Numbered from the stretch's first letter, positions 44,680 through 54,384 are shown. The stretch: 64,000 bases of DNA from Mycoplasma enhydrae (GCF_017116825.1 NZ_JAFIRD010000002.1:1-64000), one strand, 5' to 3'. Notes: a model not told the origin generated them from the sequence alone. Numbers and translations are program-made.

Positions 44680-45897
44680 TTATTTTCCTTTCTTTTCCAT
44701 TATAGATTTTCAATATTCTTTAATTTTAATTTCCATTCCTTGATTTTGGTATTCAAAAAAACTAGTATTTTTAAGTTCATTAGGTAAGTATTGTTGCTCA
44801 ACAAAATTTTTATCAAAATCATGAGGATATTTATATCCTACTCCTCTTCCTAATTGAGATGCGCTTTTATAATGTGCATCTTTTAAGTGTATTGGTGGCT
44901 CATAAATTTTGCCTTGTTCAAGCAATTTTTTAACCCTATTAATAGCCAAATAATTAGAATTTGATTTAGGACTTAAAGCAATATTTAAAATTGCAAACCC
45001 AATTGGCAAATAACCTTCTGGTAAACCTAATCTTTCAAATGCTTCAATGGCATTTAAGACTTGGTGTCCTAAATTAACATTAGCTAAACCTACATCTTCA
45101 TAGGTGGCGCATAACATTCTTCTAAATAAGCCATCAACATCACCAGTTTTAAGTATCAATAAACCTCAATACAAAGCAGCATCGGGATCAGAACCACGCA
45201 GTGATTTATGAAAAGCGCTGAGTAAATCATAATGCCCATCACCGTCATTATCAGAATAAAACTTAATTGAAGGTATTATATTTTTAATTGTTTCTAATGT
45301 TATTGAACCTTTAGTAAATAATTTATTAATTAATTCAACATTATTTATTGCACTTCTAAAATCTGAGTTTGACTGAACTGCTATAAATTCTTGAATTTTT
45401 TTATCTTCAAGTCATTTGATATTTTTTTCAATCGCAATTTTATTTAATTGATTAACAATATCATTTTTTGAAGGAGACTCTAGTTCAATAATATGGCAAC
45501 GAGACCTTAAAGCAGGGTTAATTTTAAAATAAGGATTTTCAGTTGTGGTTGCATAAATTGTAATCTTATCATTTTCAAGATAAGGCAATAAAATATCTTG
45601 TTTATCCTTATTTAATCTGTGAATTTCATCAATTATTAAAATATCATTATTTTTAATTTTGATTAGCAAATCATCTTTTCTATCAATGGCGGCATTAAAA
45701 TAATCATAACTAGCATTGATGCTGTAAGCTAAAATATTTGCAATTGTTGTTTTGCCGGTGCCAGGTTTGCCATAAAAAATAAAGGAAGAAAAATCTTTAT
45801 TTTCAATAATTGATTCAAACAATTGTTTTTTTTCAGTCGAACAAACAAAATTGTCTAATTTTAAGGGTCTCAAGAGGTTTGCTAAGTTTGCCTTCAT
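44680..45897 (-). CDS. rarA: Replication-associated recombination protein RarA (MgsA)
   Basis: A AAA+ ATPase of 405 residues acting at stalled replication forks. It shows Walker A FYGKPGTGKTTIAN near residue 45, Walker B ILIIDEIHRLNKDKQD, ATTTENPYFKINPALRSRC, and the C-terminal MgsA domain with SLRGSDPDAALYWGLLIL, RRMLCATYEDVGLAN and the conserved KSNSNYLAIN. It lies three bases upstream of pheS on the same strand. The start ATG gives the usual short N-terminus before LRPLKLDNFV. Confidence 0.95.
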
Positions 45898-45960
45898 GTA
45901 TTAAATTATATAAGATAAAACTTTCCAGAATAAAAATAGATTTTTATTTTTATAACATGA

Positions 45961-46386
45961 CTATTGGTTGATGTTTTCATGCTTTTCTTTTTGTTTTTTA
46001 TATGCACTTTTTAGTATTAAACAACCCGAAATTATTCCAAGAATTCTAAATGCTAGACAAGCACCCAACGAAAGTCAAAAAATAACCTTATTTTTAGATT
46101 TTCAAGATTCATATGCAATTAAACCATTGAAAACTATTGATACTAAAAAAACACACAGAAATGTTACTAATGCTCCAATAAAAACAGTTGTTGATTTTTT
46201 AAGAGAAATAGTTTCTTCTGATTTTAATAATTTAGTTAATTCATCATATTTTTTAACATTATATTTTTCTAGCAGCGAGCATTGGTATTTAAGGGCCAAA
46301 ATTAATGAAACAATTAAGAAAATACTAAAAATAATTACCACTAATGATAATACGATTTGAATTCAGCCAATTTTCTTTCTATTCAT
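45961..46386 (-). CDS. Small membrane protein, function unknown
   Basis: A 141-residue protein starting MNRKKIGWIQIVLSLVVIIF. It has hydrophobic segments around residues 9-33, 68-90 and 100-120, separated by a charged loop (KYDELTKLLKSEETISLKKS), and a Lys-rich C-terminus. No family is recognised. It lies between rarA and rpsR on the same strand, just after the rpsR terminator, so it probably has its own promoter. The frame contains TGA Trp codons and is uninterrupted otherwise. Confidence 0.68.
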
Positions 46387-46416
46387 AAAATTCCTTAGTT
46401 AGATTAATTATAAAAA

Positions 46417-46438
46417 AAATGCGCAAAATTACGCATTT
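46417..46438 (-). terminator. Terminator after rpsR
   Basis: AAATGCG / CGCATTT stem, eight-base loop and, on the minus strand, a run of T after the stem. It closes the rpsF-ssb-rpsR transcript. Confidence 0.85.
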
Positions 46439-46442
46439 AAAT

Positions 46443-46760
46443 TTATTTTTCTGGTTGTGTATTTTCAACCACAGGTTTTGATTCTTTAACAGCTTCCTTT
46501 TTAACAAATTCTTTTTTTACTGTGCCAATATAAGGTAAAATAGCAACAAGTCTAGCTCTTTTAATAGCTAATGAAACAGCTCTTTGGTGTTTAGCACATG
46601 TTCCTGTAATTCTTGATGAAAGAATTTTTCCTTGTTGGTTTACTAATTTTGATAATAGTTCTTCATTTTTATAATCTACATAAACAACTGGTGATTTACT
46701 TAAACAAAATTGACATGGACGTCTACGTACAAATGGTTTTTTACGAACAATTCTTGCCAT
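46443..46760 (-). CDS. rpsR: Ribosomal protein S18
   Basis: A 105-residue small-subunit protein that pairs with S6 in the platform. It starts MARIVRKKPFVRRRPCQFC and has the core motifs VDYKNEELLSKLVNQQGKIL and RITGTCAKHQRAVSLAIKRARLVAILPY. The N-terminal CxxC and the later Cys form a four-Cys-like pattern that only some S18 proteins keep. A C-terminal extension of about 25 Lys/Glu-rich residues exceeds the usual length. It is the third gene of the S6-SSB-S18 operon. Confidence 0.97.
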   Translation of the reverse strand: MARIVRKKPFVRRRPCQFCLSKSPVVYVDYKNEELLSKLVNQQGKILSSRITGTCAKHQRAVSLAIKRARLVAILPYIGTVKKEFVKKEAVKESKPVVENTQPEK

Positions 46761-46774
46761 AATAAATTCCTAAC

Positions 46775-47233
46775 TTATCACTCCAGACCGTTTGGATCAT
46801 CTTCGATTCTTCAGTTTAAATCTGGATTTGAATTTTGTGTTGAAACACTAGCTTTTTCTTCTTGGGGAATACTAAATTCTTTAGTAGCATTGTTTTTTCT
46901 TCTAGCTTCACTAACTTCTTTTGTTTCCAGTGATTGAAGTCTGTTTACACTCACAACATAATTATTAACTGTTTGTCCATTTTGATCTATTGTTTTAGAA
47001 GATTGAAAAGTTCCTTCAACAGAAACTAATGAACCTTTATCAATATATTTGTTAATAAATGCAGCATCATTTCTTCATGCGATGCAAGGAATGAAATCTG
47101 AAACAGGTTCAGCATTTGCATTTACAAAAGGTCTTGTAACTACAATAGTGAATCTTGAATATTCAATATTTGATGCAGTTTCACCTTTGTATGGTTTTGA
47201 GGCTAATCTACCAATTAAAATAACTTTATTCAT
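46775..47233 (-). CDS. ssb: Single-stranded DNA-binding protein
   Basis: A 152-residue SSB with an N-terminal OB fold: MNKVILIGRLASKPYKGET, FTIVVTRPFVNANAEPVSDF, IPCIAWRNDAAFINKYIDKGSLVSVEG and VVSVNRLQSLE. A polar linker follows, and an acidic tail, RIEDDPNGLEW. The final Trp (a TGA codon) directly precedes TAA; the tail is acidic like the protein-docking C-termini of other SSBs but does not end in the usual DDDIPF. It lies between rpsF and rpsR, the classic arrangement. Confidence 0.95.
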
Positions 47234-47267
47234 TTATATTCTCCCTATTTAGTTGAAAGTTGGTCAA

Positions 47268-47723
47268 CTATTTTTCTTCACTAGTTTTTTCTACAGCTTT
47301 TTTTGTATATCTAGGTTTTTTGTCAGTTTTGTTTTCTTCAGTAGAATCTTTAGTTGTTTCTTTATTTGTTTTACTATGTGATTTTACATATGGTTTTCTA
47401 TTATCAAAAGATTTTTTTATAAATCTTTTTTGCTTTTTAGGTTTTAGGCCTTTTTCAGAATCTAAATTAATTATCAATGTTCTTAAAATTGATTTGTCAA
47501 TGTTAAGTCTTCTTGTCAATTCTTTTAGTGCTTCAGGCTCTGATTTTGTTAAAACTAAAAAGTATTTGGCATGTGTTAATTTGTTAATAGGATATGCTAA
47601 TTCAGTTCTTTCCAATCTTTCGATTTTAGTGTTTTCTTTATTTAGAATTGATAATAATAATTTCTTTACACTTTCTTCGCTAGATTCTGGATTAACTAGA
47701 ATCATAATTTCGTAATTTGACAT
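47268..47723 (-). CDS. rpsF: Ribosomal protein S6
   Basis: A 151-residue S6 with the normal ferredoxin-like core (MSNYEIMILVNPESSEESVK, IERLERTELAYPINKLTHAKYFLV, LTRRLNIDKSILRTLIINLD) and a C-terminal extension of about 55 Lys-, Thr- and Ser-rich residues that is absent from the core family. It is the first gene of the rpsF-ssb-rpsR operon. Its leader contains a hairpin that may be the S6:S18 autoregulatory site. Confidence 0.96.
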   Translation of the reverse strand: MSNYEIMILVNPESSEESVKKLLLSILNKENTKIERLERTELAYPINKLTHAKYFLVLTKSEPEALKELTRRLNIDKSILRTLIINLDSEKGLKPKKQKRFIKKSFDNRKPYVKSHSKTNKETTKDSTEENKTDKKPRYTKKAVEKTSEEK

Positions 47724-47838
47724 TAGTTCTCCTTTTGGACTTTTGGGTCTTTTGCGACCAAGGAGTCTTTACCCTTGTTAAAATTTCATGTAAAAATAGT
47801 TTTATTTTGAATATTTAACTTTTAAATTATATATTATA
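47724..47838 (-). promoter_or_regulatory. rpsF promoter and structured leader (candidate S6:S18 autoregulatory site)
   Basis: TATAAT on the minus strand (47838-47833) is followed by a leader of about 100 bases. In it GACT (47738-47741) pairs with AGTC (47764-47767), and GGTC (47746-47749) with GACC (47756-47759), giving a two-tier hairpin just before the ribosome binding site GGAG. Bacterial rpsF leaders often carry an S6:S18-binding hairpin. The CCG triplet expected in that motif is not obvious here. Confidence 0.5.
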
Positions 47839-47873
47839 TAATTCAATATTTTGAATAAATTTTTAGTATAAAA

Positions 47874-47895
47874 AATGACCTAGATTTAGATCATT
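47874..47895 (-). terminator. Terminator after rnhC
   Basis: AATGATCT / AGGTCATT stem (one G-T pair) followed on the minus strand by TTTTT. It overlaps the rnhC stop codon. Confidence 0.75.
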
Positions 47896-48601
47896 AATTA
47901 TCACATTTAATTTTTTCCTTAGCTTTATCGGTGGTTTTAAATGAAACTTTAGCTACATTGCCCAATTCTTTTTCACCAAATTTTAAAATAAAATCTGCCG
48001 CTAAATCAACAATTAAGTTTGATGCACCTAATTTAAAATTAAAATTATCATATTTTTCTTTTTGCTCTTCCATTTTTTGCAACAAAATATATCTAGCAAA
48101 AATTGAAGCACAAGCAACACTTAAATAATTATCTTCTGCACCAGTTTCCAACACTAAATCATAATCATTCAAGTTAATGTCTAAAAACATATTTTTAGAT
48201 TTAAGAGTTTGATCATGTTTTTTAATATTTTCAATCGAAGCATACTGATCAATAACAATTGGAATATTTTTATTTATTCTTTTTTTCAGCCTACTAATTG
48301 AATTAAAATGAATTAGTGTTTTAACAGCATTATTATTAATGCCCATTTTAGTTAATGTATTGTAACCGGCTTGGCTTAAAATAGTGTGCTTGATGAAAAC
48401 TAAATTCTTTTCTTGAATATATTTAGCTAATTCAATAATTTTTTTATCACTAAGTTTTTTACTATCTTTAATTCCTAAGGATTTGATTAAAGAAATACTT
48501 TGTTTAGGTATATAGCAAGCCACTGAAATAACAGGAGTAAAATAATCTCCTACTCCTGTTTCATCTACTCCTATATATTCAAAGTATTTTTCTTCTGTCA
48601 T
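47894..48601 (-). CDS. rnhC: Ribonuclease HIII-type RNase H2 family protein
   Basis: Removes RNA from RNA-DNA hybrids. The 235 residues show YIGVDETGVGDYFTPVISVA (the GxDExGxGxxxGP-like active site of RNase HIII), GIKDSKKLSDKKI, the middle IVIDQYASIE, and ETGAEDNYLSVACASIFARY. The G-D-Y-F form favours HIII over HII. The N-terminal TBP-like substrate-binding domain found in Bacillus RNase HIII (about 310 residues) is absent, so this is a core-only form. It starts three bases downstream of the HAD phosphatase stop. Confidence 0.88.
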   Translation of the reverse strand: MTEEKYFEYIGVDETGVGDYFTPVISVACYIPKQSISLIKSLGIKDSKKLSDKKIIELAKYIQEKNLVFIKHTILSQAGYNTLTKMGINNNAVKTLIHFNSISRLKKRINKNIPIVIDQYASIENIKKHDQTLKSKNMFLDINLNDYDLVLETGAEDNYLSVACASIFARYILLQKMEEQKEKYDNFNFKLGASNLIVDLAADFILKFGEKELGNVAKVSFKTTDKAKEKIKCDN

Positions 48602-48603
48602 AT

Positions 48604-49560
48604 TTATTTTTCTTCTTTGTTATAAAAATTATCTGCCTTGACGGTCTTTAATTTCTTTTTAGCTTCGTTTTTCTTTACTCTAGCCATTTCGATATATTTA
48701 TCTGGATTGTCCAAAAATTCATCGATAAAATATCCAACTGCTCCTTCTTTGTTAGTCTGTCCCATAACAACAGTTGAAACTTGCTTAATTGCTTTTTCAG
48801 CATTAGCTGGACAAACTCCTACGTTACCTATTTCATACATGCTTAAATCATTATATGAGTCACCAATAACAACTGTGTCATCAATATCAATATTGTAATA
48901 TCTCATCATTAATGAAATTACTTTTCCTTTGTCTACACCAATTGAAGTTATATCAAATACAGGACTTAAACCTTCACCTTTTGATCAAGATGAAAATTCT
49001 CCTAAATCACCATATCTTCTTTTTAAGTAAGTTAATAATTCCAAAACATCAGTTGTTGGTTGACAATCGAATACAATACCAGTAGGTTTAAGTGGTAGTT
49101 TTTCTAAATTGATTGATTCTCTAAATTTAGTTGCTTGGTTAAAACCAAAAACTTTTTCCAAATTAGGATCTCTATGCATTAATTGAACTCAGTCAGGTCC
49201 TTCTATTGCATAGTTAGAAATTTCTTTTTTAACTTTTTCATCACCTAAAATATATAAAACTTCATTTAAATCTAAATATGTTATTGTAGGAATAAAAAAC
49301 GGGTCAGCAGGATTGTGAATATGTGCTCCGTTGTAGTTACCTACAATTGCATTTAAGTTAAGTTTGTTATATACTGGCATTGTACTTCTTCATGGTCTAC
49401 CAGTAATAATTGAAACAATATGTCCCGCCTCCACAGCTCTTTTAATTGCTTGTTCAGTTTTAGGATTAATTGTTCCAGCTGCTGAATCAGCTAATAGTGT
49501 ACCATCAAGATCAAGAGCAAATAAAAATCTTCTTCCTTCAGATTGTTTATTAAAAGCCAT
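48604..49560 (-). CDS. Cof-type HAD-superfamily phosphatase
   Basis: A 318-residue cytosolic phosphatase of the Cof subfamily of HAD hydrolases, probably acting on sugar phosphates or flavin phosphates. Motif I FALDLDGTLLADSAAG is at residue 14, motif II IITGRPWRS near 50, the cap domain spans about 85-200, motif III Lys is in GVDKGKVISLM, and motif IV is VVIGDSYNDLSMYEIGNVGV. A Lys-rich 40-residue C-terminal extension goes beyond the usual end. It is followed at once by rnhC on the same strand. Confidence 0.92.
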
Positions 49561-49677
49561 TTTTACCTCTTTCTATTTTTGTAATTATGAGTATTTATAT
49601 TTTTTTGTTAAATATAAAATTAACATAACAGCATTAATAATTTTACTATAAAATTCGCCACAAATTAAGATAAATAA

Positions 49678-49700
49678 AATAGGAACAAGCTGTTCCTATT
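49678..49700 (-). terminator. Terminator after upp
   Basis: Perfect ten-base stem AATAGGAACA / TGTTCCTATT with a three-base loop, three bases past the upp stop codon. It closes the deo-upp operon. T-rich on the minus strand. Confidence 0.85.
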
Positions 49701-49703
49701 CGA

Positions 49704-50333
49704 TTATTTAACTTTTGTGCCAAAAATACGATCTCCAGCATCACCCAAACCGGGAATAATATAATTATTTTGATCTAATTTTTCATCTTTCGCAGCTAGA
49801 TAAATGTCAACATTAGGATATTGAGAAACAACTTTATCAATACCTTCTTGAACACCTACTAAACATATTAATTTAATGTTTAGAAAACCTAAATTCTCTA
49901 ATTTCTTTATTGCATCACAAGCTGATGTTCCTGTAGCAAGCATTGGGTCTACAATAATAATGTAACTATCCTTAGGTACTTCAGGAATTTTAAAAAAGTA
50001 TTCTACTACACTATTGGCTTCTTCGTTACGGTACATTCCAATATGTCCAACCCTAGCTTGCGGTACTAAATCTAATATTCCATTAACCATCCCTAGTCCT
50101 GCTCTTAAGATTGGAATAATTAAAATTTCTTTATCTAACTGTTCACCTAAGAAAACAGCACCAGTAGGACTTTGCACTTTTAATGGCTTAGTTTTATAAT
50201 CTCTTAACATTTCATAAACCATCAGTGAAGAAATTTCATTTAAATTTTGCCTAAATTCATTGTGAGTAGTACTTTTGTCCCTCATTTTGGTTAATTTTGC
50301 ATTTATCAGTGGATGTTGAAGAATTTTAATCAT
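49704..50333 (-). CDS. upp: Uracil phosphoribosyltransferase
   Basis: Makes UMP from uracil and PRPP. The 209 residues match the family: HPLINAKLTKMRDKSTTHNEFR at the start region, PIGlike segments ILRAGLGMVNGILDLVPQA, VGHIGMYRNEE, the PRPP loop IIVDPMLATGTSACDAI, and the C-terminal IPGLGDAGDRIFGT that binds uracil. It is the last gene of deoD-deoA-deoC-upp, 27 bases from deoC, receiving uracil released by the pyrimidine phosphorylase. Confidence 0.97.
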   Translation of the reverse strand: MIKILQHPLINAKLTKMRDKSTTHNEFRQNLNEISSLMVYEMLRDYKTKPLKVQSPTGAVFLGEQLDKEILIIPILRAGLGMVNGILDLVPQARVGHIGMYRNEEANSVVEYFFKIPEVPKDSYIIIVDPMLATGTSACDAIKKLENLGFLNIKLICLVGVQEGIDKVVSQYPNVDIYLAAKDEKLDQNNYIIPGLGDAGDRIFGTKVK

Positions 50334-50360
50334 ATTTTTGCTCCATAAGTTTTGTTGATA

Positions 50361-51023
50361 TTAGTATTTAGAACTATTATCTACTTTGCCTTCCATAATA
50401 GCAATTGATTTAGAAGTACCCAATCTATTAGCACCCAATTCAATCATTTTCATAGCATCTTCTTTAGACTTAATTCCGCCTGATGCTTTAATCAATAAGT
50501 TATCTTTGGCAATTTTTTTCATAATTTCAACATCTTCAAAAGATGCTCCTCTGTATGAAAAACCAGTTGATGTTTTAATAAAATCAGCTCCCGATTGTAA
50601 AACAATTTCTGCCGCTTTAGCAATTTCATCATTAGTTAATAAAGCAGTTTCAATAATAACTTTTAATGTTTTATTTCCACACACTTCTTTAATAGCTTTA
50701 ATTTCATTTAAAACATATTCATACTGTTTATCTTTGAAACGACCAACATTCATTACCATGTCAATTTCATCTGCGCCATGTTCAAGTGCAATTTTGGTTT
50801 CAAAAACCTTAACACTTGTCACATTGTAACCCAGTGGAAAACCAATAACTGTACATACTAAAACATCACTCTTTGCTAATTGTTCCTTTGCATATTTAAT
50901 ATATGAAGGAGCAATACATACTGATTTAAAATCGTATTTTTTTGCTTCTTCAATAAGTTTATCAATATCTTTTGTAGTACCTGATTGTGCTAAAAAAGTA
51001 TGGTCTATCATTTTATTTAACAT
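50361..51023 (-). CDS. deoC: Deoxyribose-phosphate aldolase
   Basis: Splits 2-deoxyribose 5-phosphate into glyceraldehyde 3-phosphate and acetaldehyde. The 220 residues include MIDHTFLAQSGTTKDI, SVCIAPSYIKYAKEQL, VCTVIGFPLGYNVTSVK, EIDMVMNVGRFKD (catalytic Asp region), VIIETALLTNDEI, and the Schiff-base Lys in GADFIKTSTGFS. It lies between deoA and upp. The pathway lets deoxynucleosides feed glycolysis. Confidence 0.97.
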   Translation of the reverse strand: MLNKMIDHTFLAQSGTTKDIDKLIEEAKKYDFKSVCIAPSYIKYAKEQLAKSDVLVCTVIGFPLGYNVTSVKVFETKIALEHGADEIDMVMNVGRFKDKQYEYVLNEIKAIKEVCGNKTLKVIIETALLTNDEIAKAAEIVLQSGADFIKTSTGFSYRGASFEDVEIMKKIAKDNLLIKASGGIKSKEDAMKMIELGANRLGTSKSIAIMEGKVDNSSKY

Positions 51024-51058
51024 TTTATTCTCTCCTTATAAAATACTCATTCAACTAA

Positions 51059-52354
51059 TTATAACAATTTAGCTAACACTTCTTTTACTTCAATCTTATT
51101 TGAACTAAATTCAATTACATTTAATAAGTCATTCGCTAATTCAGTATTAATTTTTGTAGATGAATACATTGTAAATAATGTATCACCAATATTCACGTAG
51201 TCGTTTGTAGTTTTATTTAATAATATTCCTGCTTCATAATCAATTAAATCTTCTTTTTTTGTTCTTCCTGCTCCCAATTTCATTGCAACAAGACCAAATT
51301 CAATAGCAGAATTAATTTTTAAATATCCTTCTTTTTCAGACTTGATTTCATACTTAAATTTAGGATTAAACCAATTGTTATTATAAACACTTTTTACATT
51401 GCCACTTTGGGCACTAATTCACTCATTAAATTTATTTAATGCTTCACCATTCCGAATGACTTTGTCTATCATTTGTCTAGCTTCTTTTTCATCCTTGGCC
51501 TTTTGTGTAAGAACTAAAAGAGTTGCCCCTGAAGAATAAACAATTTCGCTAAAATCACTAGGACCTTGGCCTTTCAGAGTATTAATTGCTTCCAAAATTT
51601 CAATTTTGTTTCCAATTGCTCTTCCTAGAGGTTTTTCCATATTTGTTATTTCTACAGCAATTTTTCTACCTAAAGCCTTACCAATTTTAATCATTAAGTT
51701 GCCTAGTTCTTTAGCCTTGTTTAAATTTTTCATAAATGCGCCATTACCACATTTTACATCTAGTAATATGCAATTAGAACCCGTAGCCAATTTCTTTGAC
51801 ATAATTGATGAAGCGATTAAAGGAATTGATTCAACAGTAGCGGTAACGTCTCTAAGAGCATAAATTTTTTTATCTGCTGGTACTAATTTTTCGTTTTGAC
51901 CAATTATTGCAATATTATGCTTTTCTACTATTTCTTTAAATTCTTTATCGCTTAAAGAAATATTGTAACCTTCAATTGATTCTAGTTTATCAAGTGTTCC
52001 CCCAGTGTGTCCTAATCCACGCCCAGACATTTTAGCAACAGTTAAACCTAAGGATGCCAAAATTGGACATAAAGCAATACTGACTTTATCTCCTACTCCT
52101 CCTGTAGAGTGCTTATCTACAATATTTGTATTTAAATAAGATCAGTCAACAACATCTCCAGAATGCATCATTGCACTTGTCAGATGTGAAGTTTCGATTT
52201 CATTTAATGAATTAAGTCTTATAGCCATTAATAAAGAAGAAATTTGGTAATCAGGAATGTTTCCTGCTACATAATTATTAATAGTAAATTCAATTTCATC
52301 TTTACTTAATTCAAATCCATTGGCTTTTTTTTCAATAATATCAATTATTCTCAT
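51059..52354 (-). CDS. deoA: Pyrimidine-nucleoside (thymidine) phosphorylase
   Basis: Phosphorolysis of thymidine, deoxyuridine or uridine to base and (deoxy)ribose 1-phosphate. The 431 residues contain the N-terminal helical domain (SSLLMAIRLNSLNEIETSHLT), the phosphate-site motif VDKHSTGGVGDKVSIALCP, KMSGRGLGHTGGTLDKLESI, LLDVKCGNGAFMKN and a C-terminal domain starting near NGEALNKFNE. Whether it is thymidine-specific (deoA) or broad (pdp) cannot be decided by eye. Its ATG overlaps the deoD stop as TAATG. Confidence 0.94.
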
Positions 52355-53070
52355 TATTGAAAGTCCTTTGCTAGTGACAATGCCAATTTCATCATTTCGT
52401 TAAATGAATTTTGTCTTTCCTCGCTTGTAGTGTATTCATGTGTAACTAGATTATCAGAAATTGTTAAGATAGTTGCTGCTTTTTTATTTAATTTTTCAGC
52501 AACTGTAAATAAACCATATGCTTCCATTTCAACACAAACAGCACCACCCGATTTCTTAACTCTTTCTTCCACAGTTTGATCTGCATAGAAAGCATCTTCA
52601 CTTAAAATACGCTCAAAATGAATATTCATGTTCAATTCTTTTGCATTATCTAAAATCAGTCTGTTTAAATCACTGCTAGGTTTTGCAATATTGCTGCTAT
52701 TTCCTCTTATTATTGAGCTTCTAAAAGCTGAACTTTCACTATAAGCATCAGAAGCCAACACCATTTCATAATTTTTAATATCAGCTTTAAAAGAACCAGC
52801 TGAACCAATTCTAACAATGACTTCAACACCGTATTGGTCAAACAATTCGTATGCATATATACCTATTGAAGGAACACCCATTCCTGATGCACAAATTGAA
52901 ATTTTATTTCCATTGTAATAACCTGTGTACATTAGCATGTTTCTAACATCAGAAACCAGTTCTACATTTTCTAAATAATTATCTGCAATATATTTTGCCC
53001 GTAAAGGATCTCCAGGCATTAGTACTAATTTAGCAAAGGCATTGTCCTTTGCGTTTATATGAGGTGTCAT
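52354..53070 (-). CDS. deoD: Purine nucleoside phosphorylase, DeoD type
   Basis: Hexameric-type PNP of 238 residues that cleaves purine (deoxy)nucleosides. It shows MTPHINAKDNAFAKLVLMPGDPLRAKYIA, MLMYTGYYNGNKISICASGMG, EVIVRIGSAGSF (phosphate and ribose site), AVCVEMEAYGLF and LTISDNLVTHE with the catalytic Asp. It is the first gene of the deo-upp operon, behind AAGGAGTAATT. Free adenine from it would be used by Apt at 29482. Confidence 0.97.
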   Translation of the reverse strand: MTPHINAKDNAFAKLVLMPGDPLRAKYIADNYLENVELVSDVRNMLMYTGYYNGNKISICASGMGVPSIGIYAYELFDQYGVEVIVRIGSAGSFKADIKNYEMVLASDAYSESSAFRSSIIRGNSSNIAKPSSDLNRLILDNAKELNMNIHFERILSEDAFYADQTVEERVKKSGGAVCVEMEAYGLFTVAEKLNKKAATILTISDNLVTHEYTTSEERQNSFNEMMKLALSLAKDFQ

Positions 53071-53158
53071 AATTACTCCTTAAATTTAATATTTTTATTC
53101 ACATTAAAATTTTATTACAAATTAGAGCATTTATGCCACATTTGCGCTTGACCAATAT

Positions 53159-53908
53159 CTAAATCGGACAGTTTTCAGATATTAGTTCAGCTCCTTGATT
53201 AATAAGTTCTATATTTTTATCAGCTTCCAGTCTATCCTTAAAAAGTAAGCACTGTATATCTTTACCATAGTCTAAAAAGTTGTCAATTAAAGTGTTATAT
53301 TTATATTCTAAAGAAGAAAGTAAAATCATTTTATTACATAATCCTGCACTTATTCTATTTCGAGCTAAATAAGATTTTTTCGTTGCATGATAGTCATCAG
53401 GATATTCTGATATAAATAAACAATTTTCCGCAATATATTCATTTAAATTCAAATTACTAATTGCTCAATTGATACTACAAGGTAGTACAACAATTACATT
53501 AATATTTTTTTCAATTAACTTTTTTAAAATATTTTGCTCAAGTCCGTTTCAATACATGTTCATAAAAGTTACATTTGATTTATTTGAAATATTATCTATG
53601 TATTTAATTATTTCATTTGTTTGATAACTACCAGTCATATAGATTTTGTTAGTTGAATTAGTTAAAATATCCAAATTGCCCAAATAATGCAAAATAAATG
53701 GAGGTTTCTTGTGTGCTAATAGTTGTTGGGGATAATCACCATCCAATATACTTATATATTTATTCATATTTGATTTTGATTTATCACTAAAACTTTTAAA
53801 TTCATCCACTTCAATTTTTTCTTTAGTTTTAATTGCTTCATAAATTCTATTTCAGTCACCTTTATACTTGTAATTAAAGTACAATAAAATTTCATTCATA
53901 TCTGCCAT
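53159..53908 (-). CDS. dprA: DprA/Smf-like protein, degenerate
   Basis: A 249-residue protein with the layout of the DprA Rossmann-like domain, which in other bacteria loads RecA on incoming single-stranded DNA. YPQQLLAHKKPPFILHYLGN matches the opening Kppf.L...Gn block, and FISEYP followed by YLARNRISAGLCNKMILLS matches SEyP...RNRiiagls. The usual GSR motif reads GSYQTNEI, and the SGxAxGID block reads NMYWNGLEQNI, so nucleotide or DNA contacts appear eroded. It is shorter than standard DprA (about 290-360). A real gene, with doubtful activity. Confidence 0.78.
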
Positions 53909-53979
53909 TTTTTGCTCCTACAAATATTATTTTTTATTTTGGTTATTTTTATTAAAAAGCAAGAAAAAGTAAAGAAAAA

Positions 53980-53993
53980 AAGGCGAACGCCTT
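53980..53993 (-). terminator. Terminator of the RNase P RNA gene
   Basis: AGGCG / CGCCT hairpin with a short loop, followed on the minus strand by TTTTTTTC. It lies between rnpB and dprA. Confidence 0.7.
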
Positions 53994-54305
53994 CTTCTTG
54001 CACTATAAACCGCTTTTTGTACCATATTTGCATATGGCGCCAACTATTTATCTAAGTTTATAAAACTTCTTGATTTTAATTCAAATTATCTTAATCAAGT
54101 TCCCCTACCAAAATTTGGGTTTCTAACTCATGGAGTTTACATCGTTGCACCTTAACTAAATAAGCTCGTCTCTGTTGCACTTGTCGTCAACCATTAAATA
54201 GGCTGCCTAGGCTTATTTGGCCTAGCATGAACACTACTCGCATCGCAGCGAGTGTTAGAGCGGATTTTCCTCTACGTCTTACGCAGCAGTTGGCCATGCA
54301 CAAAC
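53993..54305 (-). ncRNA. rnpB: RNase P RNA
   Basis: Catalytic RNA that matures tRNA 5' ends. On the minus strand it opens with the conserved block GTAGAGGAAAATCCGC (canonical GAGGAAAGTCCG), then AGGCAGCC, CAAGTGCAACAGAGACGAGC, GTAAACTCC and GGTAGGGGAAC, and ends TACAAAAAGCGGTTTATAG (canonical ACAGAAnnCGGCTTATAG). The terminal bases TTTGTGC and GTGCAAG can form helix P1 using G-U pairs. A length near 310 suits the mollicute (Bacillus-type) form. Ends are approximate to about ten bases. A TACAAT at 54312-54307 may be its -10 element. The P4 helix has a compensated base change. Confidence 0.92.
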
Positions 54306-54384
54306 TATTGTACAACAATTTGAATTTAAACTCTTAAAAAATAATTTTAAATTATGAATTACAAAGTATAAAAACCCTAGTAGT

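Noticed and set aside
54000-54310. tRNA or riboswitch in the structured non-coding region
   Set aside because: Conserved RNase P RNA blocks at both ends explain the region fully.
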